A DNA stretch of 37,433 nt, taken from positions 1 through 37,433 of the forward strand of contig JAPKMR010000037.1 of the NCBI GenBank assembly GCA_026645815.1. The letters are read 5' to 3'. The notes beneath the pieces are model-generated. The model made no database searches, had not been told where the DNA came from, and saw only the letters and a program-made list of their open reading frames with translations. This document shows, in pieces, positions 20,297 to 27,557 of this stretch; the stretch's first letter is position 1, and each line of letters starts with the position of its first letter. The position numbers were made by a program, and so were the translations under genes. Source of the DNA: Anaerolineae bacterium (lineage in GTDB: Bacteria; Chloroflexota; Anaerolineae; B4-G1; SLSP01).

Positions 20297-22366
20297 ATGA
20301 AAGAGTATATGACCCAACAGGTGCGGAACATCGCACTCATCGGACACGGCAGCTCCGGCAAGACACTGTTTACGGAAACCCTGCTGTTCCTGAGCAAAGC
20401 TACCAACCGGCGCGGCACCATCGAGGACGGTTCCACAGTGACCGACTTCGACGAAGAAGAAATTCGCCGCAAAATCTCCATCAACATGGGTCTGGCCCCC
20501 ATTGAGTGGAACGGCTTCAAAGTCAATGTGCTGGATACTCCCGGCTACACCGACTTCATCGGCGAGGTGATCGGCGCACTTCACGTGACCGATCTCGCCG
20601 TCACAGTGGTGGATGCCGCTGCCGGCGTCGAGGTGGGCACGGAGCTCACGTGGGCGCTGGCGGAAGAGCGCGCTATGCCCGCCGCGGTCGTGATCAACAA
20701 AATGGACCGCGAAAATGCCAGCTTCGAAAAGACCCTGGCGGCGCTCCGCGAGACCTTCGAGGCCCGCTTTGTGCCCGTGCTGCTGCCCATCGGTTCGCAA
20801 GCCGACTTCCAGGGCGTGGTAGATTTGCTGGAACGGCAAGCCTATTTGGGACCCAAGGGCGAGAAAGGCCCTATCCCTGCAGATTTGCAGGCCCAGGTGG
20901 ATGACTACTATACGGAGCTGATGGAATCCGCGGCTGAAGGCGACGACGCGTTGTTGGAAAAATACTTCGAAGAAGAGACGCTCAGCCCGGAAGAAATCAT
21001 CCATGGTCTGCGCGCCGCCATCGTCAAGCGCAGTGTGGTGCCGGTTTTGGCCGTCTCCAGCAACACCATGGTTGGGGTTGCGCACGCGCTGGAGCTGTTC
21101 ACCAGCCTGGCGCCCGCCCCCAATGACCGTGGTCCGGTAACCGCGCAGAGTCCTGCCGGCGAAGAAAGCTTCGCGGTCAGCGATACCTCACCCCTCGCGT
21201 TGATGGTCTTCAAGACCACGGCGGACCCCTTTGTGGGCAAGCTCACCTTTTTCCGGGTCATGACCGGCGTGGTTGAATCGGGCGCGACACTCTACAATAT
21301 GCGCGCGCTGGACGAGGAACGCTTCACCCAGGTCTTCTCCATGCGCGGCAAGGAACAGCTCAACCTCGAGCGCCTGCACGCCGGCGATATCGGCGCAGTC
21401 GCCAAGTTGAGCGAGACCCTCACCGGCGATACGCTCTGCGCCAAGGAGCGCAAGCTCACGCTGGAAAGCCCGGCTTTCCCGAATCCGCTGTACAGCGTCG
21501 CCGTCTCTCCCAAGACCAAGGGTGATACGGCCAAAATGGGCAGCACCCTCACCCGCATGTGCGAAGAGGACCCCACCCTGCACTGGCATCCGGAGCCGAC
21601 CACGCACGAGATTATTCTCTCCGGCATGGGCGATGCGCACATTGATACCGTCATCCGCCGCATGCAGGGACGCTTCAGCGTCAATCTGGATTTCCGCACC
21701 CCCAAAGTGCCTTTCAAGGAGACGGTGACCACGAGCGCGACCGCGCAATACCGTCACAAGAAGCAGACTGGCGGCGCCGGGCAGTTCGCCGAGGTCCACA
21801 TGCGCGTCGAACCCACGGAGCGCGATTCGGGCTTCGATTATACCTGGGAAGTGGTCGGGGGACGCATCTCCTCCTCCTTCATGCCTTCCATTGAAAAGGG
21901 TGTCAAGTCGGTATTGGACCAGGGAGTTATCGCGGGCTATCCCATCGTGGATGTGCGCGCTGCCGTCTACGATGGCAAAGAGCACCCTGTAGATTCCAAG
22001 GATATCGCCTTCCAGGTCGCAGGACGCGAAGGCTTCAAGCAGGCGTTCCAGCAGGCCAAACCCGTCATCCTGGAGCCGATGTACATCTTCACCATCACCG
22101 TGCCGGAAGAGTTCACGGGCGATGTGATGTCGGACCTGAACACGCGCCGGGCGCGGGTGCAGGGCATGGGGCAAAAAGGACGCAGGACCGTCGTTACGGC
22201 GCTGGCGCCGCTGGCAGAAATGCAGCAGTACGCCATCAACCTGCGCGCCATCACCCAGGGACGCGGCACGTTTGCGATGGAATACTCCCACTACGATGTT
22301 GTGCCGGCGCACATGGCGCAGGAAATCATCGAGCAATCCAAGCGCGAGCGCGAAGCCGAGCAGTAA
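20297..22366 (+). CDS. Elongation factor G-like GTPase (FusA2 type)
   Basis: A 689-residue translational GTPase with the five-domain EF-G layout. G1 is GHGSSGKT (16-23) instead of the AHIDAGKT of canonical EF-G, G3 is DTPGYTDF (80-87) instead of DTPGHVDF, and G4 is NKMD (134-137). Domain IV and V landmarks (QTGGAGQFAEV; VPEEFTGDVMSDLNTRRARVQGM) are intact. These features place it with the second EF-G-like proteins found beside a canonical EF-G in many bacteria; members of this group are often not sufficient for elongation, and their role is unclear. ATG 20297 has GGAGG 10 bases upstream. It is followed by a strong terminator and preceded by its own promoter, so it is monocistronic. Confidence 0.9.
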   Translation: MKEYMTQQVRNIALIGHGSSGKTLFTETLLFLSKATNRRGTIEDGSTVTDFDEEEIRRKISINMGLAPIEWNGFKVNVLDTPGYTDFIGEVIGALHVTDLAVTVVDAAAGVEVGTELTWALAEERAMPAAVVINKMDRENASFEKTLAALRETFEARFVPVLLPIGSQADFQGVVDLLERQAYLGPKGEKGPIPADLQAQVDDYYTELMESAAEGDDALLEKYFEEETLSPEEIIHGLRAAIVKRSVVPVLAVSSNTMVGVAHALELFTSLAPAPNDRGPVTAQSPAGEESFAVSDTSPLALMVFKTTADPFVGKLTFFRVMTGVVESGATLYNMRALDEERFTQVFSMRGKEQLNLERLHAGDIGAVAKLSETLTGDTLCAKERKLTLESPAFPNPLYSVAVSPKTKGDTAKMGSTLTRMCEEDPTLHWHPEPTTHEIILSGMGDAHIDTVIRRMQGRFSVNLDFRTPKVPFKETVTTSATAQYRHKKQTGGAGQFAEVHMRVEPTERDSGFDYTWEVVGGRISSSFMPSIEKGVKSVLDQGVIAGYPIVDVRAAVYDGKEHPVDSKDIAFQVAGREGFKQAFQQAKPVILEPMYIFTITVPEEFTGDVMSDLNTRRARVQGMGQKGRRTVVTALAPLAEMQQYAINLRAITQGRGTFAMEYSHYDVVPAHMAQEIIEQSKREREAEQ

Positions 22367-22380
22367 ACCCCCAACTACGA

Positions 22381-22420
22381 ACCGCCCCCAGGCAGATTTG
22401 CCTGGGGGCGGTTTTTGTTT
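22381..22420 (+). terminator. Rho-independent terminator of the EF-G-like gene
   Basis: A 14-bp GC-rich stem (22381-22394 with 22399-22412), loop GATT and a following TTTTGTTT tract, 14 bases after the stop codon. Confidence 0.95.
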
Positions 22421-22541
22421 AAGCGGGTGGCGTCAAAGGGCACGCCCAAGAGCGGCAGCAGCAAAAACAGCAAAGCGCGCCGGGCAACCCACTTGTGGCT
22501 GACCGGCGCGCCAGTTGGAAAACGCAATCCCAGCGCGGGGA

Positions 22542-23189
22542 TTACTCGGGAACTTCCTCTTCCTTGCGCTTGCGCACGACTTCAACTTCAGCGACAGGCG
22601 CAACCACTTCAGCAACCTCTTCTTCCTCTTCCTCGGGCATGCTCACCTGAACCACAACTTCATCGGCGAGCGTGAGAATCTTGATGCCCTGCGGCACAAC
22701 CAGATCACCCACGGTCAACGCGGAGCCGAGCTCCACCATCCCGGTCACGTCAATCTCGATGGACGGGACCAGCGCGGAAGGCAGACATTCAATCTCAACT
22801 TCGTTGAGCACCTGCAGCAACATACCGTGCAGGTCACGCACGGCCGGGGACTCGCCCACGAGCACCAGGGACACCGGCACGCGCACGGTCTCGGTCATGC
22901 TCAGCGCCTGCATATCCACGTGGGTTACATAGCGCTTGAGGGTATGGCGCTGTACGTCGCGCACAATCACGGTATAGGGCTGCGGGGTGCCAGCGACCTC
23001 AATATTCAACAAGGTGCTGCTACCGGCGCGCAACAAAGCCGTCTCCAGCTCCCGTGTGCCAAACTGCACTGGCACCGGTTCGAAACCATGCCCATAGATG
23101 ACACCGGGCGTTAGGGCTTCCTCACGCAAATGCTTGACCTGTTTCCCGATAACGGTTCGGGGCGTGGCCGATAATTGAATTCGCTCCAT
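22542..23189 (-). CDS. rplY: 50S ribosomal protein L25/general stress protein CTC
   Basis: A 215-residue L25 of the long TL5/CTC type. Residues 1-93 form the 5S rRNA-binding L25 domain (ATPRTVIGKQVKHLREEALTPGVIYG), about 94-185 the beta-sandwich CTC domain (VPVSLVLVGESPAVRDLHGML), followed by an acidic run of Glu and a mixed-charge Lys/Arg/Glu tail to the C-terminus. The long charged tail is typical of CTC proteins but its role is unknown. ATG 23189 is preferred because GGAGGAG precedes it and family members start with the same MxRIQL-type sequence; the frame extends upstream through the leader. A strong promoter and a leader hairpin lie upstream. Confidence 0.93.
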   Translation of the reverse strand: MERIQLSATPRTVIGKQVKHLREEALTPGVIYGHGFEPVPVQFGTRELETALLRAGSSTLLNIEVAGTPQPYTVIVRDVQRHTLKRYVTHVDMQALSMTETVRVPVSLVLVGESPAVRDLHGMLLQVLNEVEIECLPSALVPSIEIDVTGMVELGSALTVGDLVVPQGIKILTLADEVVVQVSMPEEEEEEVAEVVAPVAEVEVVRKRKEEEVPE

Positions 23190-23290
23190 TAAATCTCCTC
23201 CATCTATACCAAAATCCTTTAGGCGATTCACCGATTCGCCCGTCAGGGTATTCATAAGTTCATGCAGCAGAGCCAAAGCCAATCGCAATC

Positions 23291-23315
23291 AAAAGGGCCG
23301 CAGCGCATGCGGCCC
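23291..23315 (-). promoter_or_regulatory. Terminator-like hairpin in the L25 leader
   Basis: On the minus strand GGGCCGCA-TGCGC-TGCGGCCC (23315-23295) is followed by TTTTGATT. It starts about 10 bases after the predicted transcription start and about 100 bases before the L25 start codon. It could be an attenuator or a protective 5' stem. Confidence 0.6.
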
Positions 23316-23331
23316 GCGACCAGGCTGAGAT

Positions 23332-23359
23332 ATTGTAACCTAATCTCGGGCATTGTCAA
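23332..23359 (-). promoter_or_regulatory. Sigma-70-like promoter of the L25 gene
   Basis: On the minus strand a perfect TTGACA (23354-23359), 16-bp spacer and TACAAT (23332-23337). The predicted start is near 23325, giving a leader of about 136 bases. Confidence 0.82.
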
Positions 23360-23476
23360 CCGCGCGACGCACGGTTTTTCGCCGCGCACGGAGAGAAAAA
23401 GAACACTGCCGAACGCAGATCAACGCTGATGCAGAGAGGATTGTGCCACGAAAATCAGCCGAGGCTTTTTTTCTGG

Positions 23477-23629
23477 AGTGGCAATAGTGGCTAGACTAAC
23501 GAGCATGTGGGCGATGCAAGAACACAAAGAGGTAACTTTTTTGTGATTTTTGCGGGCTGCGCCCGCAAAAATCACGCTTGCGGAGAGAGGCGTAGAGGGT
23601 TTTTGAGTGATCTAGCCGATTTTGCCACT
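23477..23629. mobile_element. 153-bp MITE-like element with 19-bp terminal inverted repeats and central palindrome
   Basis: The ends AGTGGCAATAGTGGCTAGA (23477-23495) and the complement of 23611-23629 agree at 16 of 19 positions. Between them lies a perfect 15-bp palindrome, GTGATTTTTGCGGGC (23543-23557) with 23561-23575, loop TGC. No coding frame is credible inside. The form fits a small non-autonomous element or a large folded intergenic repeat; target-site duplications are not obvious by eye. Confidence 0.5.
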
Positions 23630-23651
23630 GTAGTTTTTTAGGATCTGCGCT

Positions 23652-23679
23652 TTGACCCCGCCGGAAATTGCAGTACACT
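23652..23679 (+). promoter_or_regulatory. Promoter of the YdeI-like gene
   Basis: TTGACC (23652-23657), 16-bp spacer, TACACT (23674-23679). An inverted repeat CTTGGGGG/CCCCCAAG (23680-23709) overlaps the predicted transcription start. Confidence 0.6.
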
Positions 23680-23786
23680 CTTGGGGGCGCCATCCCGGCA
23701 TCCCCCAAGGGGACAGGCAAGCCTAAGGCGCTCGCCCGGGCATGAGCCGCAGGAGACCGAGACCACAGCGTGGGAGGACCCAGTCA

Positions 23787-24364
23787 ATGACCATGAAAAC
23801 GCTCGAGGTGCAGGATCGGGCTGCCTGGCGCGCCTGGCTCGCAGAACATCACGATTCCGAGACCGAAATCTGGCTGATCTTTCACAAAAAGGAGACGGGT
23901 GTCCCCTCGATGCAATATGGAGACGCCCTCGATGAAGCGCTATGCTACGGTTGGGTGGATAGCCTGATCAAAGCACTCGATGAACGCAGCTATGCCCGCA
24001 AGTTCACTCCCAGAAAGGATGACAGCAAGTGGTCGCTGGTGAACAAAAAGCGGGCCGAAGCCTTAATCCAGGAGGGCCGGATGACGGAGCACGGGCTGCG
24101 GAAAATCGAGGCGGCGCGGCGCACGGGCAGCTGGGATGCGGCAACGCAACGGCCAAAACTGCACATCGAGATGCCCGCCGAGTTCGCGGAGGGCTGCAAG
24201 CCCACCCGCAGGCGGAAGCAACCTTCAACGCGCTGCCCCCAAGCCAGCAAAAGCCCTATCTCACCTGGATACTCACGGCAAAGCGCCCCGAGACCCGGGC
24301 AAAACGCATCGCCGAATCCATGCAACTGCTCAGCGAGGGCAAAGCGCTGGGATTGCGTGGCTGA
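23787..24364 (+). pseudogene. YdeI/OmpD-associated family protein, frameshifted
   Basis: The first 135 or so residues (WLIFHKKETGVPSMQYGDALDEALCYGWVDSL...ARKFTPRKDDSKWSLVNKKRAEALI) match the YdeI/OmpD-associated family. The frame then runs into unrelated sequence. The rest of the family signature (AEATFNALPPSQQKPYLTWI...AKRPETRAKRIAESMQLL) continues in another frame to the stop at 24364. Adding one base near 24190-24200 (gagggctgc to gaggcgctgc) would restore a 192-residue protein of normal family length, so the break looks like a one-base deletion or a sequencing error. Start ATG 23787 has GGAGG nine bases upstream. The family is linked to stress and bacteriocin tolerance in some bacteria; its biochemical role is not known. 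Confidence 0.8.
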
Positions 24365-24378
24365 GGCAGATACAGTGC

Positions 24379-24765
24379 CTACTGGGTTTTCTCAGGACGG
24401 AAGCGCAATTCGCTCAAGGGCAGCTGGTCGAGTTTCGTCATGTTGTACCACGATAGCCCCATGCCCACGAGCTGCGCCAGGATCAGCAGGATGTCCCAGG
24501 TGTCGCCACGCTTCAGATTGGGGAATAACATGATCAGGCGCACGACGATGTTGAGACCCTGAATCATGTTGAGCGCCGTGCGACCAGATTCCAGCGCCAG
24601 AGTGCCGGTGTTCATGCCGATTAAGGCCAAGACCAGCAGCAAAAACATAGCCGGAGGAAGCAAGGCGGCTTGGGGTGCTCGAGAAAAGAATTCGGGGGGA
24701 TACAGAATAATAGCCACGACCTGCAAAACAATGAGCAAAATCAGGTTTGAACGAGAGTTGCGCAT
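24379..24765 (-). CDS. Small membrane protein of unknown function
   Basis: A 128-residue protein with four predicted membrane helices: LILLIVLQVVAIILY, AMFLLLVLALIGMNTGTLAL, MIQGLNIVVRLIMLF and WDILLILAQLVGMGLSWYNM. A basic NSR segment precedes the first helix. I recognise no family or motif that tells its role. The start is ATG 24765, with GGAGGAGG just ahead; a longer frame upstream is not supported. It is transcribed from a promoter back-to-back with that of the liv operon and is convergent with the frameshifted YdeI-like gene, their stops being 14 bases apart. Confidence 0.7.
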   Translation of the reverse strand: MRNSRSNLILLIVLQVVAIILYPPEFFSRAPQAALLPPAMFLLLVLALIGMNTGTLALESGRTALNMIQGLNIVVRLIMLFPNLKRGDTWDILLILAQLVGMGLSWYNMTKLDQLPLSELRFRPEKTQ

Positions 24766-24808
24766 AATTCCTCCTCCGCTGCAGCATCCCAATCATGACG
24801 TATTACCT

Positions 24809-24836
24809 ATTATATCCAGCTTTTCTTCCTGGTCAA
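24809..24836 (-). promoter_or_regulatory. Promoter of the small membrane protein (divergent with liv)
   Basis: On the minus strand TTGACC (24831-24836), 16-bp spacer and a perfect TATAAT (24809-24814). Its -35 is only 2 bases from the -35 of the liv promoter. Confidence 0.75.
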
Positions 24837-24838
24837 AT

Positions 24839-24866
24839 TTGACATGTAGACGGTTTTTGCTACAAT
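24839..24866 (+). promoter_or_regulatory. Promoter of the liv operon
   Basis: A perfect TTGACA (24839-24844), 16-bp spacer and TACAAT (24861-24866). The start is expected near 24873. The paired -35 boxes form the near-palindrome GGTCAAATTTGACA, a place where one regulator could control both directions. Confidence 0.82.
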
Positions 24867-24871
24867 GAATA

Positions 24872-24935
24872 AGCGTGGCACACGAATTCCACTAACCCTA
24901 CCCCATTTGCCACGTTAGCCATTTTTAAGGAGGTG
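24872..24935 (+). promoter_or_regulatory. liv leader hairpin and orphan Shine-Dalgarno-like site
   Basis: CGTGGCA (24874-24880) pairs with TGCCACG (24908-24914), followed by ATTTTT and then AAGGAGGTG (24927-24935), a near-perfect match to the 16S 3' end. No start codon stands at normal distance from it. A real ribosome-binding site for livJ lies separately at 25006-25016. The site could belong to an RNA switch or stalled-ribosome control. Confidence 0.4.
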
Positions 24936-25018
24936 TCACCACAAGACAAGCTGAGGCTCTTTTTGTATCCACGGTGTATTAAGCCGCTTACCTTTCATTA
25001 GTTCTGAGGAGGAGAGAG

Positions 25019-26155
25019 ATGCGTTCACGATCTGTGTTTATGAGTGTCCTGTTGTTGATCTCCCTGCTGGCTTTTAGCTCCTGCGGCAAAAGCAGCGATG
25101 CCGTCAAGATTGCTATCCTGGCGCCGATGAGCGGCGATGTGGCAACCTTTGGGCAATCCACCCGCGATGGCGCGATGATGGCCATTGAAGAGTGGAATGC
25201 GAAGGGGGGCCTGCTGGGCCAGCAAATTGAGGTCGTTGTCGAAGACAGCCAGTGCAGCGCCGAGGCTGCCGTCAGCGCCGCTAACAAGGTCATTGATCAG
25301 GATGGCGTCAAATTCATCATTGGCGAGGTTTGCTCCAGCGCCTCCATTCCGATCTCGGAAATTGCCATGGCTAAGGGCGTGCTGCAGATCAGCCCCACCT
25401 CCACCAATACTTCGGTGACCGTGGATGCCAGTGGCAAGACCAAGAGCCTCATCTTCCGCGCGTGCTTCATTGATCCCTTCCAGGGAACCGCCGCCGCCCA
25501 GTTTGCGCTCGATACCCTGGGCGCCAAGACCGCTGCCGTGTTCCTGGATCAGGGCAATGACTACGTCCGCGGGTTGGCAGAATTCTTCATCGCGGCCTTC
25601 GAGGCTGGCGGTGGCACGGTCGTCGTCAAGGAATCCTATACCGGCGATGACTCGGACTTCTCCGCCATCATCAGCAAGGCCAAGGACGCCAATCCCGACA
25701 TCCTCTACCTGCCGGACTACTACTCCACGGTCAACCTGATTGCGGCGCAAGCCCGCGAGAAGGGTATGACGGCGGTCTTCATGGGCGGCGATGGTTGGGA
25801 CTCCCCCGACCTCGATGAGGCCGCGCTGGAAGGCGGCTACTTCACCAACCACTACTCGCCGGAAGACCCTCGCCCGGTCGTTCAGGACTTCGTCAAGAAG
25901 TACCAGGAGAAGTACGGAGCCGTGCCCGATGCACTGGCGACCCTGGCCTATGACGCGACCACAGTGTTGCTCAAGGGCATCGAAGAAGCCGGCGTGGCGG
26001 ATCCTGTGGCTGTAGCCAAGATTATCGAGGGCGGCAGCTTCCCCGTGGTGTCCAGCGAAATCTCCTATGACACGCAGCACAACCCGATCAAAGCCGCGGC
26101 GATGCTGAAGGTCACAGGTGGTGTTATCAAGTACGTGGACTCCATCGCGCCCTAA
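25019..26155 (+). CDS. livJ: Branched-chain amino acid ABC transporter substrate-binding lipoprotein
   Basis: A 378-residue lipoprotein: basic N-terminus, hydrophobic stretch and lipobox AFSSC with Cys 22. The mature protein has the type I periplasmic-binding fold of LivJ-like receptors (VKIAILAPMSGDVATFGQSTRDGAMMAIEEWN; GQQIEVVVEDSQC; conserved YDATTVLLKGIEEAG). It captures branched-chain amino acids or related amides/urea outside the membrane for the LivHM pore; the exact ligand is not determined. A strong GAGGAGGAG lies before ATG 25019. It is first in the operon and is separated from livH by an 87-base gap with a hairpin, a layout that usually gives extra receptor. Confidence 0.9.
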   Translation: MRSRSVFMSVLLLISLLAFSSCGKSSDAVKIAILAPMSGDVATFGQSTRDGAMMAIEEWNAKGGLLGQQIEVVVEDSQCSAEAAVSAANKVIDQDGVKFIIGEVCSSASIPISEIAMAKGVLQISPTSTNTSVTVDASGKTKSLIFRACFIDPFQGTAAAQFALDTLGAKTAAVFLDQGNDYVRGLAEFFIAAFEAGGGTVVVKESYTGDDSDFSAIISKAKDANPDILYLPDYYSTVNLIAAQAREKGMTAVFMGGDGWDSPDLDEAALEGGYFTNHYSPEDPRPVVQDFVKKYQEKYGAVPDALATLAYDATTVLLKGIEEAGVADPVAVAKIIEGGSFPVVSSEISYDTQHNPIKAAAMLKVTGGVIKYVDSIAP

Positions 26156-26180
26156 AGGCGCTGGCCTGACAAGATCATGC

Positions 26181-26214
26181 TTCAGGGGACCGGTCAACCG
26201 GCCGGCCCCCTGAA
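26181..26214 (+). promoter_or_regulatory. Intercistronic hairpin between livJ and livH
   Basis: TTCAGGGG (26181-26188) pairs with CCCCTGAA (26207-26214), with an inner CCGG/CCGG pair. There is no strong U-tract, so partial termination or 3'-end protection of livJ mRNA is more likely than a full stop. Confidence 0.6.
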
Positions 26215-26242
26215 TGGAATTTTGAGGAGTGAGGAGGCTTTC

Positions 26243-27547
26243 ATGGCAACACTCGAACGCGCCCCAAACAAAGCCAGCAAGATTTTGCAGCGACGCAACG
26301 GGCAATTCCTGAACCGCATCAGCACAGGTATTTTCATTCTGAGCGGTGTGGGCGTGCTCTTTATCCTGGGCCGTGAACTGGCGGCTAACCCGTCGCTATT
26401 TATCCAGCAGATGTTGAACGGCCTGCAACTCGGATTTATTTATGCGCTCATCGCGCTCGGCTATACAATGGTCTACGGCATTGTGAAGTTGATCAACTTT
26501 GCCCATGGTGATGTCTTCATGATTGGAGCCTTTACGAGCTTCTATGCCATCTCCATCATGAATCTGCACGAATGGCCCACACGGATCTTCCCCGGTATGG
26601 CTCCAGGGCTGAGCATTGTCTTGGGCACCATCACGGTGATGTTGCTCACCATGCTGGTCTCGGGCGTGCTGGCGGTGGTCATCGAGCGCTTCGCCTATCG
26701 CCCGCTGCGCGACAAACCGCGCATTGCAGCGCTGATTACCGCCATCGGCGTCTCCTTCTTCCTGGAGTACTACGGTGCGCTGCCTTTCACGCTGACCAAT
26801 AACTACATCACCTATCCACGGCCCTTTGAGATTGCGGTTTTCAGCGCGGGAGTCATTCCCACCTGGATTGTGGTCGCCTTATGGGCTTTGTTCGTGGTCT
26901 CAGTCGGCGCCTACGCCGTCTTGCGATTTCTGGGACACAAGGGCAACATCAGCGCGCAAATCTGGTCGCGCCATCCGCTGCTGCAATTCGGGATGATGTT
27001 CGGGGGCTTCCTCGCGATTGTCCTCACCCTCACCACTGTGACCATCAATAGCGACGGCAAGGTCTGGGACCTATCGGTATCCAACGTGATGCTCCTCATC
27101 ATGGGCGCCTCGATTCTGCTGCAGGTGGTCTTGCAGTACATCGTGAGCCAGACGCAGCTGGGCAAAGCCATGCGCGCCGCTGCCTACGATAAGCCGACGG
27201 CGCGGCTGATGGGCATCAATGTAGATGGGGTCATCACTGCGACCTTTGCCCTGGGTGGAGCGCTGGGTGGCGCAGCGGGCGTGCTCTACGCCACCGCCTT
27301 CAAACAGGTACACCACCTGATGGGCATCATTCCCGGTCTGAAAGCCTTCGTCGCCGCGGTACTGGGCGGTATCGGCAGCATTCCCGGCGCTCTGGTAGGC
27401 TCGCTGATTATGGGACAGGCGGAAACCCTGGCAGCGTCCTTTATCTCCACCCCCATGCGCGATGCCATTGCCTTCTCCTTGCTCATCATCGTGCTCCTGT
27501 TCCGACCGCAGGGCCTCTTTGGTGAGCCACCCGGTGAGAAAGTATAG
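26243..27547 (+). CDS. livH: Branched-chain amino acid ABC transporter permease
   Basis: A 434-residue permease of the BPD_transp_2 family with hydrophobic helices throughout and the family signature LQLGFIYALIALGYTMVYGIVKLINFAHGD early on, plus ATFALGGALGGAAGVLY and a GGIGSIPGALVGSLIMGQ block near the end. Typical LivH proteins have about 290-310 residues; this one has an N-terminal extension and an extra central segment of about 70-80 residues containing two hydrophobic stretches (around AVLRFLGHKGN and HPLLQFGMMFGGFLAIVL). ATG 26243 follows GAGGAGG; upstream frame is not supported. It pairs with LivM to form the channel. Confidence 0.9.
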   Translation: MATLERAPNKASKILQRRNGQFLNRISTGIFILSGVGVLFILGRELAANPSLFIQQMLNGLQLGFIYALIALGYTMVYGIVKLINFAHGDVFMIGAFTSFYAISIMNLHEWPTRIFPGMAPGLSIVLGTITVMLLTMLVSGVLAVVIERFAYRPLRDKPRIAALITAIGVSFFLEYYGALPFTLTNNYITYPRPFEIAVFSAGVIPTWIVVALWALFVVSVGAYAVLRFLGHKGNISAQIWSRHPLLQFGMMFGGFLAIVLTLTTVTINSDGKVWDLSVSNVMLLIMGASILLQVVLQYIVSQTQLGKAMRAAAYDKPTARLMGINVDGVITATFALGGALGGAAGVLYATAFKQVHHLMGIIPGLKAFVAAVLGGIGSIPGALVGSLIMGQAETLAASFISTPMRDAIAFSLLIIVLLFRPQGLFGEPPGEKV

Positions 27548-27557
27548 GCGGTAGACA

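Noticed and set aside
21188..22336. 382-residue minus-strand frame opposite the EF-G-like gene
   Set aside because: It is antisense to a fully conserved GTPase, rich in His/Arg/Gly as expected for a shadow frame, and shows no domain.
22542..22620. Glu-rich L25 tail as evidence of a frameshift
   Set aside because: Long charged C-terminal tails are common in TL5/CTC-type L25 proteins.
25025..26305. 426-residue minus-strand frame opposite livJ
   Set aside because: Antisense shadow of a clear transporter receptor; no recognisable motif or ribosome-binding context.
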